DNA from: CAYVUV01 sp964455095
GTDB lineage: Bacteria; Desulfobacterota; Binatia; HRBIN30; CADEER01
Assembly: GCA_964455095.1 (NCBI GenBank)
Contig: CAYVUV010000115.1
Location: 15,308 to 79,307 of the forward strand
Reading direction: 5' to 3'
DNA length: 64,000 nucleotides
Shown: positions 1 to 8,832 of the stretch, one piece after another
How the letters are laid out: each line of letters opens with the position of its first letter
Numbering within the stretch: position 1 is the stretch's first letter
Position numbers and translations under genes: made by a program
Notes under the pieces: generated by a model
Databases searched by the model: none
What the model was told of the DNA's origin: nothing
Seen by the model: only the letters and a program-made list of their open reading frames with translations

Positions 1-971
1 GTGCTGGCGTCCGGCCACAGCTGCGGATAGCCGTTCATGTATTTGCCGAAGAAGCCGGTGCGGTAGCCGGCGCTCTGCAGAATGGTGCCGATCGAGACGG
101 TGTCGACGAAATCGTCGGCGCCGCCCTTCACGCCGGAGTTGGTGTAGACGCCGGTGGTGTGCGCGTATTGGCCGCGCAGGATGCTCGAGCGGCTCGGACA
201 GCACAGCGGCGTGGTCATGAACGCCTCGACCAGCTCCACGCCGTCGTCTGCCAGCTCGCGGCGCACGCCGGGCATGATGTCCTGCCCCGGCACCGGTGAG
301 TGCGTGTCGTCCGTGGTGTCCCAGCGCTGATCGTCGGTGAGGATGAAGAGGATGTTCGGGCGCAGCGGTTGCGGGTCGGGGCCGTTGCGGTCGACCCACA
401 CCTCGCCGAGCTGGCGCAGGCAGGCGCGCAACGCCGTGACGTCGACCGCGCTGCCGACCGCGCCGATGGCCGCGGCGCACTGCGCGCCGACGCGCGGCAG
501 GACGATCCCGGTGCCCACATCCTGCGCGACCGTGACGGCGCAGTAGTCCGGCAGCTTGTCGAGGTGCTTGATCGCCTTCGCCTCGGCCTCGGCCGCCGTT
601 TTGCCGCGCGCCAGGTAGCGCAGCTTGGTGCCGACATAGTGGGCGACCGCCTTGCCGATGCGCTGCTGGCACTTGAGCTGGTCGCGGAGCAGCCGCGAGT
701 CCACCTCGTCGAGCGCCGCTGCCCCGTAGGCGAGGTCGTTCGCGTCGGCGACCAGGGTATCGGCACAGGCGGGCGACGGGTTGACCGTGCAACTCGGGTC
801 GGCACCCGAGCGCAGCGCCTTGTAGTCGCAGCGCATCGCCTGGCGCACGCTGCGCTTGACCGCGCTCGCGTCGTTCGGCGCGACGCAACCGCCCTGCGCG
901 CCCTCGGGCAGCGCGGCGCCGACCAGAGCGGCACAGACCACCAACAAGCTAGCTCGCAGATATCGGGCCAT
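1..971 (-). CDS. Sulfatase, Cys-type (3' end cut off by window edge)
   Basis: The reading frame starts at ATG 971 and runs off the left edge, so at least 323 residues are seen. A strong GGGGAGGGA Shine-Dalgarno lies just upstream of the ATG. The N-terminus is a signal peptide (MARYLRASLLVVCAALVGAA), so the enzyme is exported. Residues about 28-205 are a Cys-containing helical region I do not recognise. The sulfatase domain begins near PNILFILTDDQRWD, where the Asp pair would be calcium ligands. It carries LCCPSRSSILRG, the C-x-P-S-R signature whose Cys (about residue 257) is matured to formylglycine. The family hydrolyses sulfate esters; the substrate cannot be told. It is transcribed divergently from the P450 at 1133. 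No formylglycine-generating enzyme is in the window. Confidence 0.9.
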   Translation of the reverse strand, partial: MARYLRASLLVVCAALVGAALPEGAQGGCVAPNDASAVKRSVRQAMRCDYKALRSGADPSCTVNPSPACADTLVADANDLAYGAAALDEVDSRLLRDQLKCQQRIGKAVAHYVGTKLRYLARGKTAAEAEAKAIKHLDKLPDYCAVTVAQDVGTGIVLPRVGAQCAAAIGAVGSAVDVTALRACLRQLGEVWVDRNGPDPQPLRPNILFILTDDQRWDTTDDTHSPVPGQDIMPGVRRELADDGVELVEAFMTTPLCCPSRSSILRGQYAHTTGVYTNSGVKGGADDFVDTVSIGTILQSAGYRTGFFGKYMNGYPQLWPDAS

Positions 972-1132
972 GATCTCCCTCCCCTTTTTGGCGGCGCGAG
1001 GCCGACCTGAAGACCGGTGCGAGTGCTGTCTGAATAACTCTATCCCTCCGCCTTGAAAAGGAAACCGCGGCAACGCAAGGGGAGCCTTCTCCATCCTTGT
1101 GAACGCGAACCGATCCCCTGTATGAGCACCGT

Positions 1133-2320
1133 ATGGGCGGTTCGCTCGACACCGAGCTCATCTACGATCCCGAGGACGAGCGCACGCAGCTCGATCCCTA
1201 CCCGGTCTACCAACGCCTCCGCGATGAGTGTCCGGTCTACCAGCAGACGCGGTTGCGCTTCTGGGCGCTGAGCCGGTTTGAAGACGTGCACGCGGCGCTC
1301 AACGACCACGAGGCGTTCTGTTCCCGGCAAGGCCTGACCTGGGACCCCGGCGCGGCCACGCAGGCCGGTGTGCTGCCGATGATGGTCACCACCGATCCGC
1401 CCGACCACACCAAATTGCGCCGCTTGATCAACCGCGGCCTGACGCCGAAGCGAGTGGCCGACCTCGAACCGGAGGTGCGCACCGGAATCGTCGAGAGAAT
1501 CGACGCCCTATCCGCGGCAGGCGGCGGCGATCTGGTGGCCGACGTCGCCGTACCGGTGCCGACGGCAATGGTCGGGCGTTTCCTCGGTGTGCCGGAGGCC
1601 GACCGCGCGCGCTTCCATCACTGGGCGGGCGCGGTCATCGCCGGCACCAGCGGCGCCGCCTTTCACGACGAGCACCACCGCGCCGTGCGCGAGCTCTACG
1701 CCTACTTTCACGCCCTCATCGAGCGCCGCCGACTCGAGCCGACCGACGACCTGATCGGCACGCTGATCGCCGCGGAGATCGATGGCGCGCAGCTGACCAC
1801 CGGAGAGATCCTCGGCTTCTGCTTCAACATCGTCGTCGGCGGCATCGAGACGACGACCAACCTCATCGCCAACGGCATGGCGCTATTGGCGGCACATCCC
1901 GACAGCGCCCGCCGCCTCGCCGCCGAGCCGCGACGGATCCCGCAAGCGATCGAGGAATTCCTGCGCCTGGAGACGCCGGTGGCGGGGCTGTGCCGCACCA
2001 CCACGCGCCCCGTCGCGCTGCACGGCGTCACCATCCCGGCCGGCGAGAAGGTGCTGCTCATGTTCGGCGCCGCCAACCGCGACGAGCGCGAGTTCGCCGA
2101 CCCCGACCGCCTCGATTTCGAGCGCGGCGCCGAGCGCCATCTCGCCTTCGGCCACGGCGCCCACTACTGCATCGGCGCGGCGCTGGCGCGCCTGATGGGC
2201 CGCGTCGCCTTCGAAGAGCTCACGCAGCGCCTCGAAGACTCACGCGTCGACCCTGCACTTGGCCGCCGCCTGCGCGCCGCCGTCAGCCGCGGCTGGGAGT
2301 CGCTGCCAATCGTCGCGTGA
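1133..2320 (+). CDS. Cytochrome P450 (soluble, bacterial class)
   Basis: This is a complete 395-residue P450 with no membrane anchor. Diagnostic motifs are an I-helix with GGIETTT (oxygen activation), ExxR within EEFLRLE, and the heme-binding loop FGHGAHYCIG with the thiolate ligand at about Cys346. Size and motifs fit class I bacterial P450s that need a separate ferredoxin and reductase. No ferredoxin or reductase gene is adjacent. The start at 1133 has no clear Shine-Dalgarno. An ATG at 1122 is out of frame. The neighbour on the other side of a repeat is a BVMO-like monooxygenase, which suggests shared oxidative metabolism of a hydrophobic compound. The substrate is unknown. Confidence 0.93.
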   Translation: MGGSLDTELIYDPEDERTQLDPYPVYQRLRDECPVYQQTRLRFWALSRFEDVHAALNDHEAFCSRQGLTWDPGAATQAGVLPMMVTTDPPDHTKLRRLINRGLTPKRVADLEPEVRTGIVERIDALSAAGGGDLVADVAVPVPTAMVGRFLGVPEADRARFHHWAGAVIAGTSGAAFHDEHHRAVRELYAYFHALIERRRLEPTDDLIGTLIAAEIDGAQLTTGEILGFCFNIVVGGIETTTNLIANGMALLAAHPDSARRLAAEPRRIPQAIEEFLRLETPVAGLCRTTTRPVALHGVTIPAGEKVLLMFGAANRDEREFADPDRLDFERGAERHLAFGHGAHYCIGAALARLMGRVAFEELTQRLEDSRVDPALGRRLRAAVSRGWESLPIVA

Positions 2321-2334
2321 GGCATTCTCTCCCC

Positions 2335-2398
2335 TTCGTGTCTTCGCGCCTTCGCGTGAGACTCATTTCTGACTCACGCGAAGCCGCGAAGACGCGAA
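2335..2398. repeat. Palindromic repeat between convergent genes
   Basis: Two 26-base arms (2335-2360 and 2373-2398) are inverted copies matching at 24 of 26 positions, separated by 12 bases. The core is TTCGCGCCTTCGCGTGAG. It sits between the convergent P450 and BVMO-like genes and could act as a bidirectional transcription stop. The arm is built of near-direct TTCGCG units, as in dispersed REP-like elements. Confidence 0.7.
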
Positions 2399-2408
2399 AA
2401 AAGACAGA

Positions 2409-3956
2409 CTAACCGGGCAATGCCTGAGGCGAGTCCGCAGCCCGTTCTCGGGCGTCTCGCTCGGGCGGATCGGCTGCCGGCGCGCGTGGCGCGGGTTTAC
2501 TGAAGATGAGGGCGCCGTCCTCGAGCGCGCCGAGGCGGATCATCTTCTTGTCGCGCGTGTAGTTCTGCGGGTTGATCCACGGCTCGTGGTCGCCCTGCTT
2601 GGGGAAGCGGTGCATCATGCGCTGCATGTAGCCGGACGTGAACGAGTCGATCCACGGGCGGGCCGGCATGTCGCGGTCGATCTCGCGCAGGCGCGGCGTC
2701 GCCACGCGCGTGCCGGTCGCGTCCATGTGGTTGAGCAGGCGGCAGACGTACTCGGACGTCAGGTCGGCGCGCAGCGTCCACGACGCGTTGATATAGCCGA
2801 ACGTGCAGACCAGGTTCGGCACGTCGGAGTACATCATGCCCTTGTAGGTCCAGGTCTGGGCGAAATCGACCGGCGCGCCGTCGACCGTGAACTGCATCTC
2901 GCCCAGCACGACCAGGTTGAGGCCCGTCGCCGTCACGATGATGTCCGCGTTCAACGTCTTGCCGGACGCGAGCACCAGACCCGTCTCGGTGAAGCGCTCG
3001 ATCTGGTCGGTGACGACCGACGCTTTACCCGAGCGGATGGCGACGAACAGGTCGCTGTTCGGCACCAGGCACAGGCGCTGGTCCCACGGATTGTAGCTCG
3101 GCGTGAAGTGCGTCTTGATGTCGTAGTTCGGGCCGAGCTCCTTGCGCACCAGGTCGAGGAGCTTCGCCTTGACCTGTTTGGGATGCGTGCGCGTGCGGCG
3201 GTAGAGCCATTGCTGCATCGCGACGTTCTTCCAGCGCGTGATCGCGTAGGCCCAGTGTTCGGGCAGCACCTTGCGCAGCGTGTTGGCGATGACGTCCTTG
3301 GCGGGACGCGACACGACATACGTCGGCGAGCGCTGCAGCATGACGATGTGGCCGACGTCTTTCGCCATCGCCGGCACCAGCGTCATCGCCGTCGCGCCGG
3401 AGCCAATCACCACCACCTGCTTGCCCTTGTAGTCCAGGTCCTCCGGCCACTGCTGCGGATGGATGAGGGTCCCCTTGTACCGCTCGATGTCCTTGAACTC
3501 CGGCGTGTAGCCGTGCCGGTAGCTGTAGTACCCGGCGCACATCAGCAGGAGGTTGCAGGTGAAGCGGGCGGTGTCGCCGCTGTCCTTGCGCAGTGCCTCG
3601 ACGGACCAGGTGGCGTCCGCGCTCGACCAGGCGGCTTTGGTCGCCAGGTGCTGGTAGCGGATGTGCCGGTCGACGCCGTACTCGGCGGCGGTTTCCTTCA
3701 CGTACTCGAGGATCGCGGGGCCGTCGGCGATCGCCTTCGCCTGGCGCCACGGTTTGAAGCGGTAGCCCAGCGTGTGCATGTCGCTGTCCGAACGGATGCC
3801 CGGATAGCGAAACAAGTCCCAGGTGCCGCCCATGGACGGGCGGCCTTCGAGGATGAGGTAGCTCTTGCCCGGACAGCGCTCGTGCAGGTGAACGCCCGCC
3901 CCAACGCCGGACAGCCCGGCGCCGACGATGATCACGTCGAAATGTTCTGCGCCCAT
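2409..3956 (-). CDS. Flavin-containing monooxygenase, Baeyer-Villiger type
   Basis: This 515-residue protein belongs to the CzcO/BVMO-type flavoproteins. An N-terminal FAD Rossmann motif is VGAGLSGVGAG (residues 11-21), and a second dinucleotide (NADPH) motif is GSGATAM. Between them lies YKGTLIHPQQWP (about residues 160-171), matching the BVMO fingerprint F-x-G-x-x-x-H-x-x-x-W-P except for Tyr in place of Phe. The family inserts oxygen into ketones or oxidises heteroatoms using NADPH and O2. It is convergent with the P450 and divergent from the nucleotidyltransferase module. The C-terminal tail is Pro/Ala/Asp-rich. The family call is firm; ketone specificity is inference. Confidence 0.9.
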   Translation of the reverse strand: MGAEHFDVIIVGAGLSGVGAGVHLHERCPGKSYLILEGRPSMGGTWDLFRYPGIRSDSDMHTLGYRFKPWRQAKAIADGPAILEYVKETAAEYGVDRHIRYQHLATKAAWSSADATWSVEALRKDSGDTARFTCNLLLMCAGYYSYRHGYTPEFKDIERYKGTLIHPQQWPEDLDYKGKQVVVIGSGATAMTLVPAMAKDVGHIVMLQRSPTYVVSRPAKDVIANTLRKVLPEHWAYAITRWKNVAMQQWLYRRTRTHPKQVKAKLLDLVRKELGPNYDIKTHFTPSYNPWDQRLCLVPNSDLFVAIRSGKASVVTDQIERFTETGLVLASGKTLNADIIVTATGLNLVVLGEMQFTVDGAPVDFAQTWTYKGMMYSDVPNLVCTFGYINASWTLRADLTSEYVCRLLNHMDATGTRVATPRLREIDRDMPARPWIDSFTSGYMQRMMHRFPKQGDHEPWINPQNYTRDKKMIRLGALEDGALIFSKPAPRAPAADPPERDARERAADSPQALPG

Positions 3957-4058
3957 GTCGAAAGTCCGCTCTCAATGTACCAGCGCCGCCCTCCGAGCGC
4001 TACTTGCGGCGGTGACCGGATCTGTCGGAGCCACGGCCCAGCGTGGTAGGCTGCGCCA

Positions 4059-4298
4059 ATGCAACCGCGCACTCCTTCGCGTGCGGCCAGTGTCGACGAC
4101 GCCGAGGCCATCGGTGTCGATCTGCAGCGGCAGCGGTTGCGTGCCATGACCATCCCGGAGCGCCTGGCAGTAGCCGCGCAGCTCTACTGGGCGGCACGAC
4201 AGTTCAAGGAGGCAGGGCTGCGCAGCCTGCATCCCGATCTCTCCGACACGGAGATCAAGGCGAGAGTGACGCGAGCCTTCCTCGATGCCCGCGACTAA
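4059..4298 (+). CDS. Small helical protein, first gene of a nucleotidyltransferase pair
   Basis: A 79-residue protein without signal peptide or membrane segment. The centre reads as two helices: a MTIPERLAVAAQLYWAARQ stretch and an ALE-type segment ending KARVTRAFLDARD. Small proteins of this layout are often encoded directly ahead of minimal nucleotidyltransferases, where they may play an antitoxin-like or partner role. Its stop overlaps the start of the next gene by 14 bases, which argues for translational coupling and a joint function. The antitoxin role is inference from arrangement only. Confidence 0.7.
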   Translation: MQPRTPSRAASVDDAEAIGVDLQRQRLRAMTIPERLAVAAQLYWAARQFKEAGLRSLHPDLSDTEIKARVTRAFLDARD

Positions 4299-4857
4299 TC
4301 CGTTTCTCATCTTCACCGACCGGCTCAATCAGCTGCGGGTCCGCTACATGGTGACGGGGAGCGTCGCGAGCATGGCCTACGGGGAGCCACGCCTGACGCA
4401 TGACGTGGACATCGTCATCGAGATCTCACGCGAGCACTGTGCGCGTTTCGGCGAGCTCTTCCCGGACGAGGAATTCTATTGTCCCCCTGTCGAGGTGCTG
4501 CTGATCGAATCCGCGCGCCCGCAGCGCGGCCATTTCAATCTCATTCACCACGACACAGGTCTCAAAGCCGACATCTATCCCAGCGGCCGGGACCGTCTGA
4601 GTGCGTGGGGACTGGACCATGCGCGCAAGCTCGTCGTCGATGTCTCCGAGGTGTGGATCGCCCCGCCCGAGTATGTGATCGCGCGCAAGCTGGAGTACTA
4701 CGCCGAAGGAGGCTCGGAGAAGCACCTGCGCGACATCGAGGGTATCCTGGCGGTATCGGGCACGGCCATCGATACCGTCGTGCTGGAGCAGAACATCGAC
4801 ATCCTCGGCGTTCGCACCGCATGGGACAAGGTGCGGCCCCTCCCCCGCAAGGAATAG
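4285..4857 (+). CDS. Minimal nucleotidyltransferase (toxin-like or DUF6036-like)
   Basis: This 190-residue protein carries the pol-beta nucleotidyltransferase signature: VTGSVASMAYG (the GS motif) followed by the acidic pair in THDVDIVIE. The C-terminal half has VIARKLEYYAEGGSEKHLRDIEGIL, a helical segment common in AbiEii/DUF6036-like proteins, where the Lys and Asp positions are conserved. Such enzymes transfer nucleotides to proteins or tRNA, and several act as toxins. It overlaps the preceding 79-residue gene by 14 bases, and the two form one transcription unit. Fold confidence is high. Whether it is a toxin, an antibiotic-type transferase or a housekeeping factor cannot be decided from sequence. 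Confidence 0.82.
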   Translation: MPATNPFLIFTDRLNQLRVRYMVTGSVASMAYGEPRLTHDVDIVIEISREHCARFGELFPDEEFYCPPVEVLLIESARPQRGHFNLIHHDTGLKADIYPSGRDRLSAWGLDHARKLVVDVSEVWIAPPEYVIARKLEYYAEGGSEKHLRDIEGILAVSGTAIDTVVLEQNIDILGVRTAWDKVRPLPRKE

Positions 4858-4868
4858 GAACTTTGGCA

Positions 4869-4929
4869 GGGCGAGCCTCCCGGCGAGCCGGTTGGTTTTG
4901 GGCAGCGCGGCTCGGCAGGAGCCTCGCCC
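4869..4929. repeat. Long imperfect hairpin between convergent genes
   Basis: Arms 4869-4890 and 4908-4929 are inverted copies matching at 19 of 22 positions, with a 17-base T/G-rich loop. The arm core is GGGCGAGCCTCCCGGCGAG. The element fills the gap between two convergent genes and may serve as a bidirectional terminator. Its form also resembles dispersed palindromic repeats. Confidence 0.65.
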
Positions 4930-4948
4930 GCCCGCAGGACTTCCTGAT

Positions 4949-6016
4949 CTACAGCTTGCAGATGTAGTTCACGGCGACGTTCTTCGGGCGCGTTTCGGTT
5001 GAGGTCGCGCCCGAGGTCGGTGAGATGTTCACCGGGCTCGCCGGGATACCCACAGAGTGTTGGTGCGCGCCCGCCTCAAACGTAAAACGGACGCTCGTTG
5101 TAAACCTGAAGGTTTCGTCGACCGCTTGGTCATCGGGGAGGCCGGGAGAATCGCTCAGATTGAAATTGGGGCTCTCTCGATGGGAGTGGTTACCATCGAC
5201 GCTGGTGAAAGCGGTCGAGGGAACCACCTGTCCACTGAGGGGCACGATGGCGGTGCCCTGCGTCGAGCCCACGCTGCGGCTGGCTCCGTCAGGATCGACG
5301 CTCCCGCTCGTGTCGAGGCCACGCAGGAACTGCCCGCGCAGGTCCGGCACCTTGAACATGTTGCCGCTGCCGCCGAAGCTGAGGCCGATGGCGTCGAAGA
5401 GGCGGTTGAACTCGGGCAGCGTGCCGTCGTACTCCGCACCGTCGCACATCACCCATCCCGGTGGGGCCGTGCTGCCGCCGTAGGGCATGATCGCCCCCGG
5501 GGGTAGCAACACGGTGGGATCGATCTTCTCTGTCGTCACCGCACCGTCCTTGAGTTGTGGGGTGTCGACGCCGCCATCGACCGTGGTGTCGGCAATCCGC
5601 GCATGGAACGATGGCACCAGCTGGTGGCGCGGAACCATCTCCTGATTGGTGTCGGCGCCGACCTTGATGCCGAGGTAGCGCGGCCGCAGGGTCTCATCGA
5701 ATGCGACTGCATCGCCGGGGTTCTGGTCGCCGTTCGGATCGTCCAGCGACACGAGGCTGCCGAGCAGGACGTTGATCTGGCCGCCGATGACGCTGACGTC
5801 GGTGTGCGACTCGGTGTACAGCGCCTCGCCGCCGGTCGCCTCGTCGTAGATCGTGAAGGTGACGCGAAACACACCCTGCAACGGTTGGCCGCCGCCGTCG
5901 GTGACCCGTCCCTGGAAGGGAATCAGGCGCGTAGCTGATACCGGTGCGCTGAGCAGCACCGGCAGCACCAGTGCTCCCAGCACAATGCGGCGAAACGATC
6001 TCGATGGTGTCATCAT
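4949..6016 (-). CDS. Secreted protein with phage tail-collar domain (last gene of five-gene operon)
   Basis: The start chosen is ATG 6016 because AAGGAAG lies eight bases upstream and the N-terminus then reads as a clean signal peptide (MMTPSRSFRRIVLGALVLPVLLSAPVSA). An ATG at 6043 overlaps the previous stop as ATGA and is an alternative. Residues about 30-150 form a secreted beta module (FQGRVTDGGGQPLQGVFRVTF to PRYLGIKVG) common ahead of collar domains in exported proteins. Residues about 170-260 match the phage tail-collar (MdpB-like) domain: PYGGSTAPPGWVMCDG, then FKVPDLRGQFLRGLD. The C-terminus is His- and Ser-rich and ends NVAVNYICKL, the usual ending of collar proteins. In phages this domain sits in receptor-binding fibres; here a surface or extracellular role is inferred. 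Confidence 0.85.
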   Translation of the reverse strand: MMTPSRSFRRIVLGALVLPVLLSAPVSATRLIPFQGRVTDGGGQPLQGVFRVTFTIYDEATGGEALYTESHTDVSVIGGQINVLLGSLVSLDDPNGDQNPGDAVAFDETLRPRYLGIKVGADTNQEMVPRHQLVPSFHARIADTTVDGGVDTPQLKDGAVTTEKIDPTVLLPPGAIMPYGGSTAPPGWVMCDGAEYDGTLPEFNRLFDAIGLSFGGSGNMFKVPDLRGQFLRGLDTSGSVDPDGASRSVGSTQGTAIVPLSGQVVPSTAFTSVDGNHSHRESPNFNLSDSPGLPDDQAVDETFRFTTSVRFTFEAGAHQHSVGIPASPVNISPTSGATSTETRPKNVAVNYICKL

Positions 6017-6039
6017 GGTCACTTCCTTCGCGGCGAGCG

Positions 6040-8832
6040 TCATTGCGGGAATTGCGGGAAATCGAACTCCTGCGGCCGGCCATAGGCGTAGGTCAGGAGG
6101 ATCTCGATATCGTCGAGGTTCTCCAGATTGAGCGTATTGTTGATGCCGCTATCCCCTTGGATGCGGAGCTGCCAACGCGACACGGCCGGGCTGCGATTGG
6201 CGAGCTGGCAGTTCGACTGGACACCGGGGAGATGCCCATCCACCGGATTTCCCTGACCGTCGATGCTGGCCTGAATCGACAACGCGGCAAACTGCGACTG
6301 GCCCAGGTCGCGGGCGCCCTCGAGCTTGATGGTCAGGAAATCATCGTCGCCGCCGCTGTCGAAACGAGAGAAAAACGTCCGCACGACGGCCTGATCCTGC
6401 ATGATGAGGTCGACCAGGGGTGGATTGATCGACGAGGTCGTGCGCAGGCTGCGTCCGGGAACGGTCTTCAGATTCACACTGAGCCCGCCCTGGCAGAAAC
6501 TGGTCACGCTGGGATTGAAGATCTTCAGATTCGGGCGCGCCGGCAGCAGCTTCTGATCGCCGACCTGGATCGGAAACTCGACGAGCAGGTCGTCGGCATC
6601 CGGGTTGCGGCCGGGACGCCGGCTCTTGGAAATGCGGTCGCGGAAGGCGAGGCGATTGAACGCCTCGTCCGGGCTATCGTAGCCGAAGATGTCCTTCTTC
6701 AACGAAATGCGCACGGTCTGGCCGGGCTGACGCGGCCCACGCAGCTGCCGCATCTTGATGTCCCACTGCTGCAACGCCTGCACATAGGTCTGCAGCGTCG
6801 GTGAGGGCGACCCCGGGCTGCCCGCCGAGGCAACCGCGAAGACCGATTCGGCACGCACGATGGGGTCGAACTTGCTCCCTCCGCCGATCGGTTCGGGCAG
6901 TGTCCCGTCCAGCCGCGCCACCGGATTCGCCAAGCGCTCCGACCACTCGTACTCGAGCGCCTTGGTCGCTTCGTAGCCGGCGACCATGGCGGCTTCGAAT
7001 GCGCCATCGGCGTCTTGCTGCGCCCGCACGAGCTGCAGGCGATACGCGGGGTTGGTGAAGTACGCTTGCGCCAGCTCCTCGCGCGTGCCGGCGGCGTTGC
7101 GGATGAAGCGCACCAGATCGCCGATCGAGGCGGTGTAGTTGCGGTGCGCTTCGCTGACGGCCAGCTTGGCACGTTGCACCGCGATTGCTTGCGTCAGTTG
7201 TTCGAGCAGCAGGTTCTTGATCGTCGCGGCGGACGCGGTTTGCTCGAGCGAGATGTCTTGCCCGGCCTGGAGCGCCGTCCGGCCGGCGTTGAAGACTCCG
7301 TCGACGGCCGCACCTGGCGCGAACGAAAACGTCGGCACCCCGAGATCCATCGGATCCCACGAGACGTCGGGTATGGCCCCCCGGGCAGCGCCCTGGGCGA
7401 TATCGAGCGCGGAGAGTCCCAGGGAACCGTCCTTGATCGTACGGGTCACCGTACCGCTGCGTTCCTCTTCGACGCGTATCTGCTCGGTGAAGTTCTGCAT
7501 CGCCCGTTCTGCCTCGCGCAGCTCGATCAGCGCGCCGGTGTAGGCCTGGTAGTTGGTGCAGATCGTCGCGTCGCAGCCGCCCTCGTCCGCCGTCGCGCTG
7601 CAATCGAGCGGATCGAGCGCGGCCTGCGGGCCGCAGAGGAACACCGGATTTCTGGTCAGCGCCAGGATCGTCTCGCGATCCTCCGGTTTCGTCATGTCGC
7701 AGTTGGTCTCTTCCGGCGGGTTACAACTGGCATCACCAGGACGAATGACGGTGCTGATCAGGATGTCGAGCTGATCGATGAACTGGATGGTCTGATTGCG
7801 CAGCTCCTGCGTCAGCGCCGTCTGGTCCTCGTCGTACTGCCGGTTCGTGCTCAGCGCTGAACCCTCGGCGGTCTTTGCCGACAGGACGAGCTCTCTGACG
7901 CCCGCGAGCAGGTTGTCCGCCGACTGGTTCGGCACGAAGTCGCCGCGCAAGGTCAACGGATTGAACCCGGCCAGGATGTCGTCGAACACCTGCTGCGCAT
8001 CGTTGACCTGGCGCTTCACTTCGGTGCCATTGTTGGTCTGGAAGTCTCGCCGTGGCTGCGCCGCGGCCAACAAGGCCGAGCTCAGGTAGACGGTTTGCGC
8101 CGTGCGCTGGAATGTCGCCGCGGCGTTGGCGCGCTCAGCCTTGGTGTCGTTGCCGAGGAAAAAGGTGCGCTTGGCGAGCGCATTCCCGGCCAGACCATAA
8201 CGAATAACGAGATCGGTGAAACGGAAGTAGTCGGACTCGACCACCTCGCCCTGGGTGCCAGCCGTGCGCGGCGTGTTCTCGACGAAGAACGGGAAGTTGG
8301 CATTCACCGTCCCACGGCTACGCAGGCGCTCCGGCCCTTGGCGAATTCGCTCGGCTGCCAGCTCGACGGCGGTGCGGAAGATCTCGTTGGCCTGCGTCAG
8401 CAGCGTGCGCTGATCCGGGTCTTCCGGGTCGCCAGTCCCGGGAAAGCGCGTGCGCAGTCCCTGCAGCAGCCGGTTGTTCCCAAGCAGGGTTTCACCGGCC
8501 ATGATCTCGCTCAGCGCTTCGCGAAACCCGCAAGTCGCTTCGCGCACGACGCTGGGGCGTGGATCCTCGAAGCCGGCGGCGAAGTCGTCCAGCACCGCGA
8601 GGAACTCCGCCTGCTGCGCCGGGTAACCGTCCAGGAGGTCCTGGTACGACTTGTTGCCGCGCTTGCGCGTGATGCCGCCATTGTCGGGCTCTGCAAAACC
8701 ATTGCGGTAGCCGCGCGCGGTATCGAGGCGCGACCACTCGTCGGCGAAGGTCGCCGTTCGCGTACATTCCTGGGCGCGCGCGGTGCCGCCAATGGCGAGC
8801 AGTGCGATGGCATAAAGAAGCACCCGGCTCAT
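6040..8832 (-). CDS. Large exported protein, unknown function (possible Tc-toxin-A-like C-terminus)
   Basis: A 930-residue protein with signal peptide MSRVLLYAIALLAIGGTARAQ. The body (about residues 30-690) is largely helical and rich in Gln, Ala, Arg and Glu, with scattered Cys pairs around residues 350-420 (DASCNPPEETNC, CGPQAALDPLDC, GGCDATIC) that could form disulfides. The last 200 residues are beta-rich and end with SRWQLRIQ followed by LENLDDIEILLTYAYGR. That ending resembles the layout of TcB-binding C-termini in Tc-toxin A subunits, where a W-x-L strand is followed by an I-x-D-V/I-x-x-x-x-x-Y-x-R strand. This is a weak hint from pattern reading. It overlaps both neighbours by the four bases ATGA, so translation is coupled. 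No enzymatic motif was recognised. Confidence 0.75.
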   Translation of the reverse strand: MSRVLLYAIALLAIGGTARAQECTRTATFADEWSRLDTARGYRNGFAEPDNGGITRKRGNKSYQDLLDGYPAQQAEFLAVLDDFAAGFEDPRPSVVREATCGFREALSEIMAGETLLGNNRLLQGLRTRFPGTGDPEDPDQRTLLTQANEIFRTAVELAAERIRQGPERLRSRGTVNANFPFFVENTPRTAGTQGEVVESDYFRFTDLVIRYGLAGNALAKRTFFLGNDTKAERANAAATFQRTAQTVYLSSALLAAAQPRRDFQTNNGTEVKRQVNDAQQVFDDILAGFNPLTLRGDFVPNQSADNLLAGVRELVLSAKTAEGSALSTNRQYDEDQTALTQELRNQTIQFIDQLDILISTVIRPGDASCNPPEETNCDMTKPEDRETILALTRNPVFLCGPQAALDPLDCSATADEGGCDATICTNYQAYTGALIELREAERAMQNFTEQIRVEEERSGTVTRTIKDGSLGLSALDIAQGAARGAIPDVSWDPMDLGVPTFSFAPGAAVDGVFNAGRTALQAGQDISLEQTASAATIKNLLLEQLTQAIAVQRAKLAVSEAHRNYTASIGDLVRFIRNAAGTREELAQAYFTNPAYRLQLVRAQQDADGAFEAAMVAGYEATKALEYEWSERLANPVARLDGTLPEPIGGGSKFDPIVRAESVFAVASAGSPGSPSPTLQTYVQALQQWDIKMRQLRGPRQPGQTVRISLKKDIFGYDSPDEAFNRLAFRDRISKSRRPGRNPDADDLLVEFPIQVGDQKLLPARPNLKIFNPSVTSFCQGGLSVNLKTVPGRSLRTTSSINPPLVDLIMQDQAVVRTFFSRFDSGGDDDFLTIKLEGARDLGQSQFAALSIQASIDGQGNPVDGHLPGVQSNCQLANRSPAVSRWQLRIQGDSGINNTLNLENLDDIEILLTYAYGRPQEFDFPQFPQ

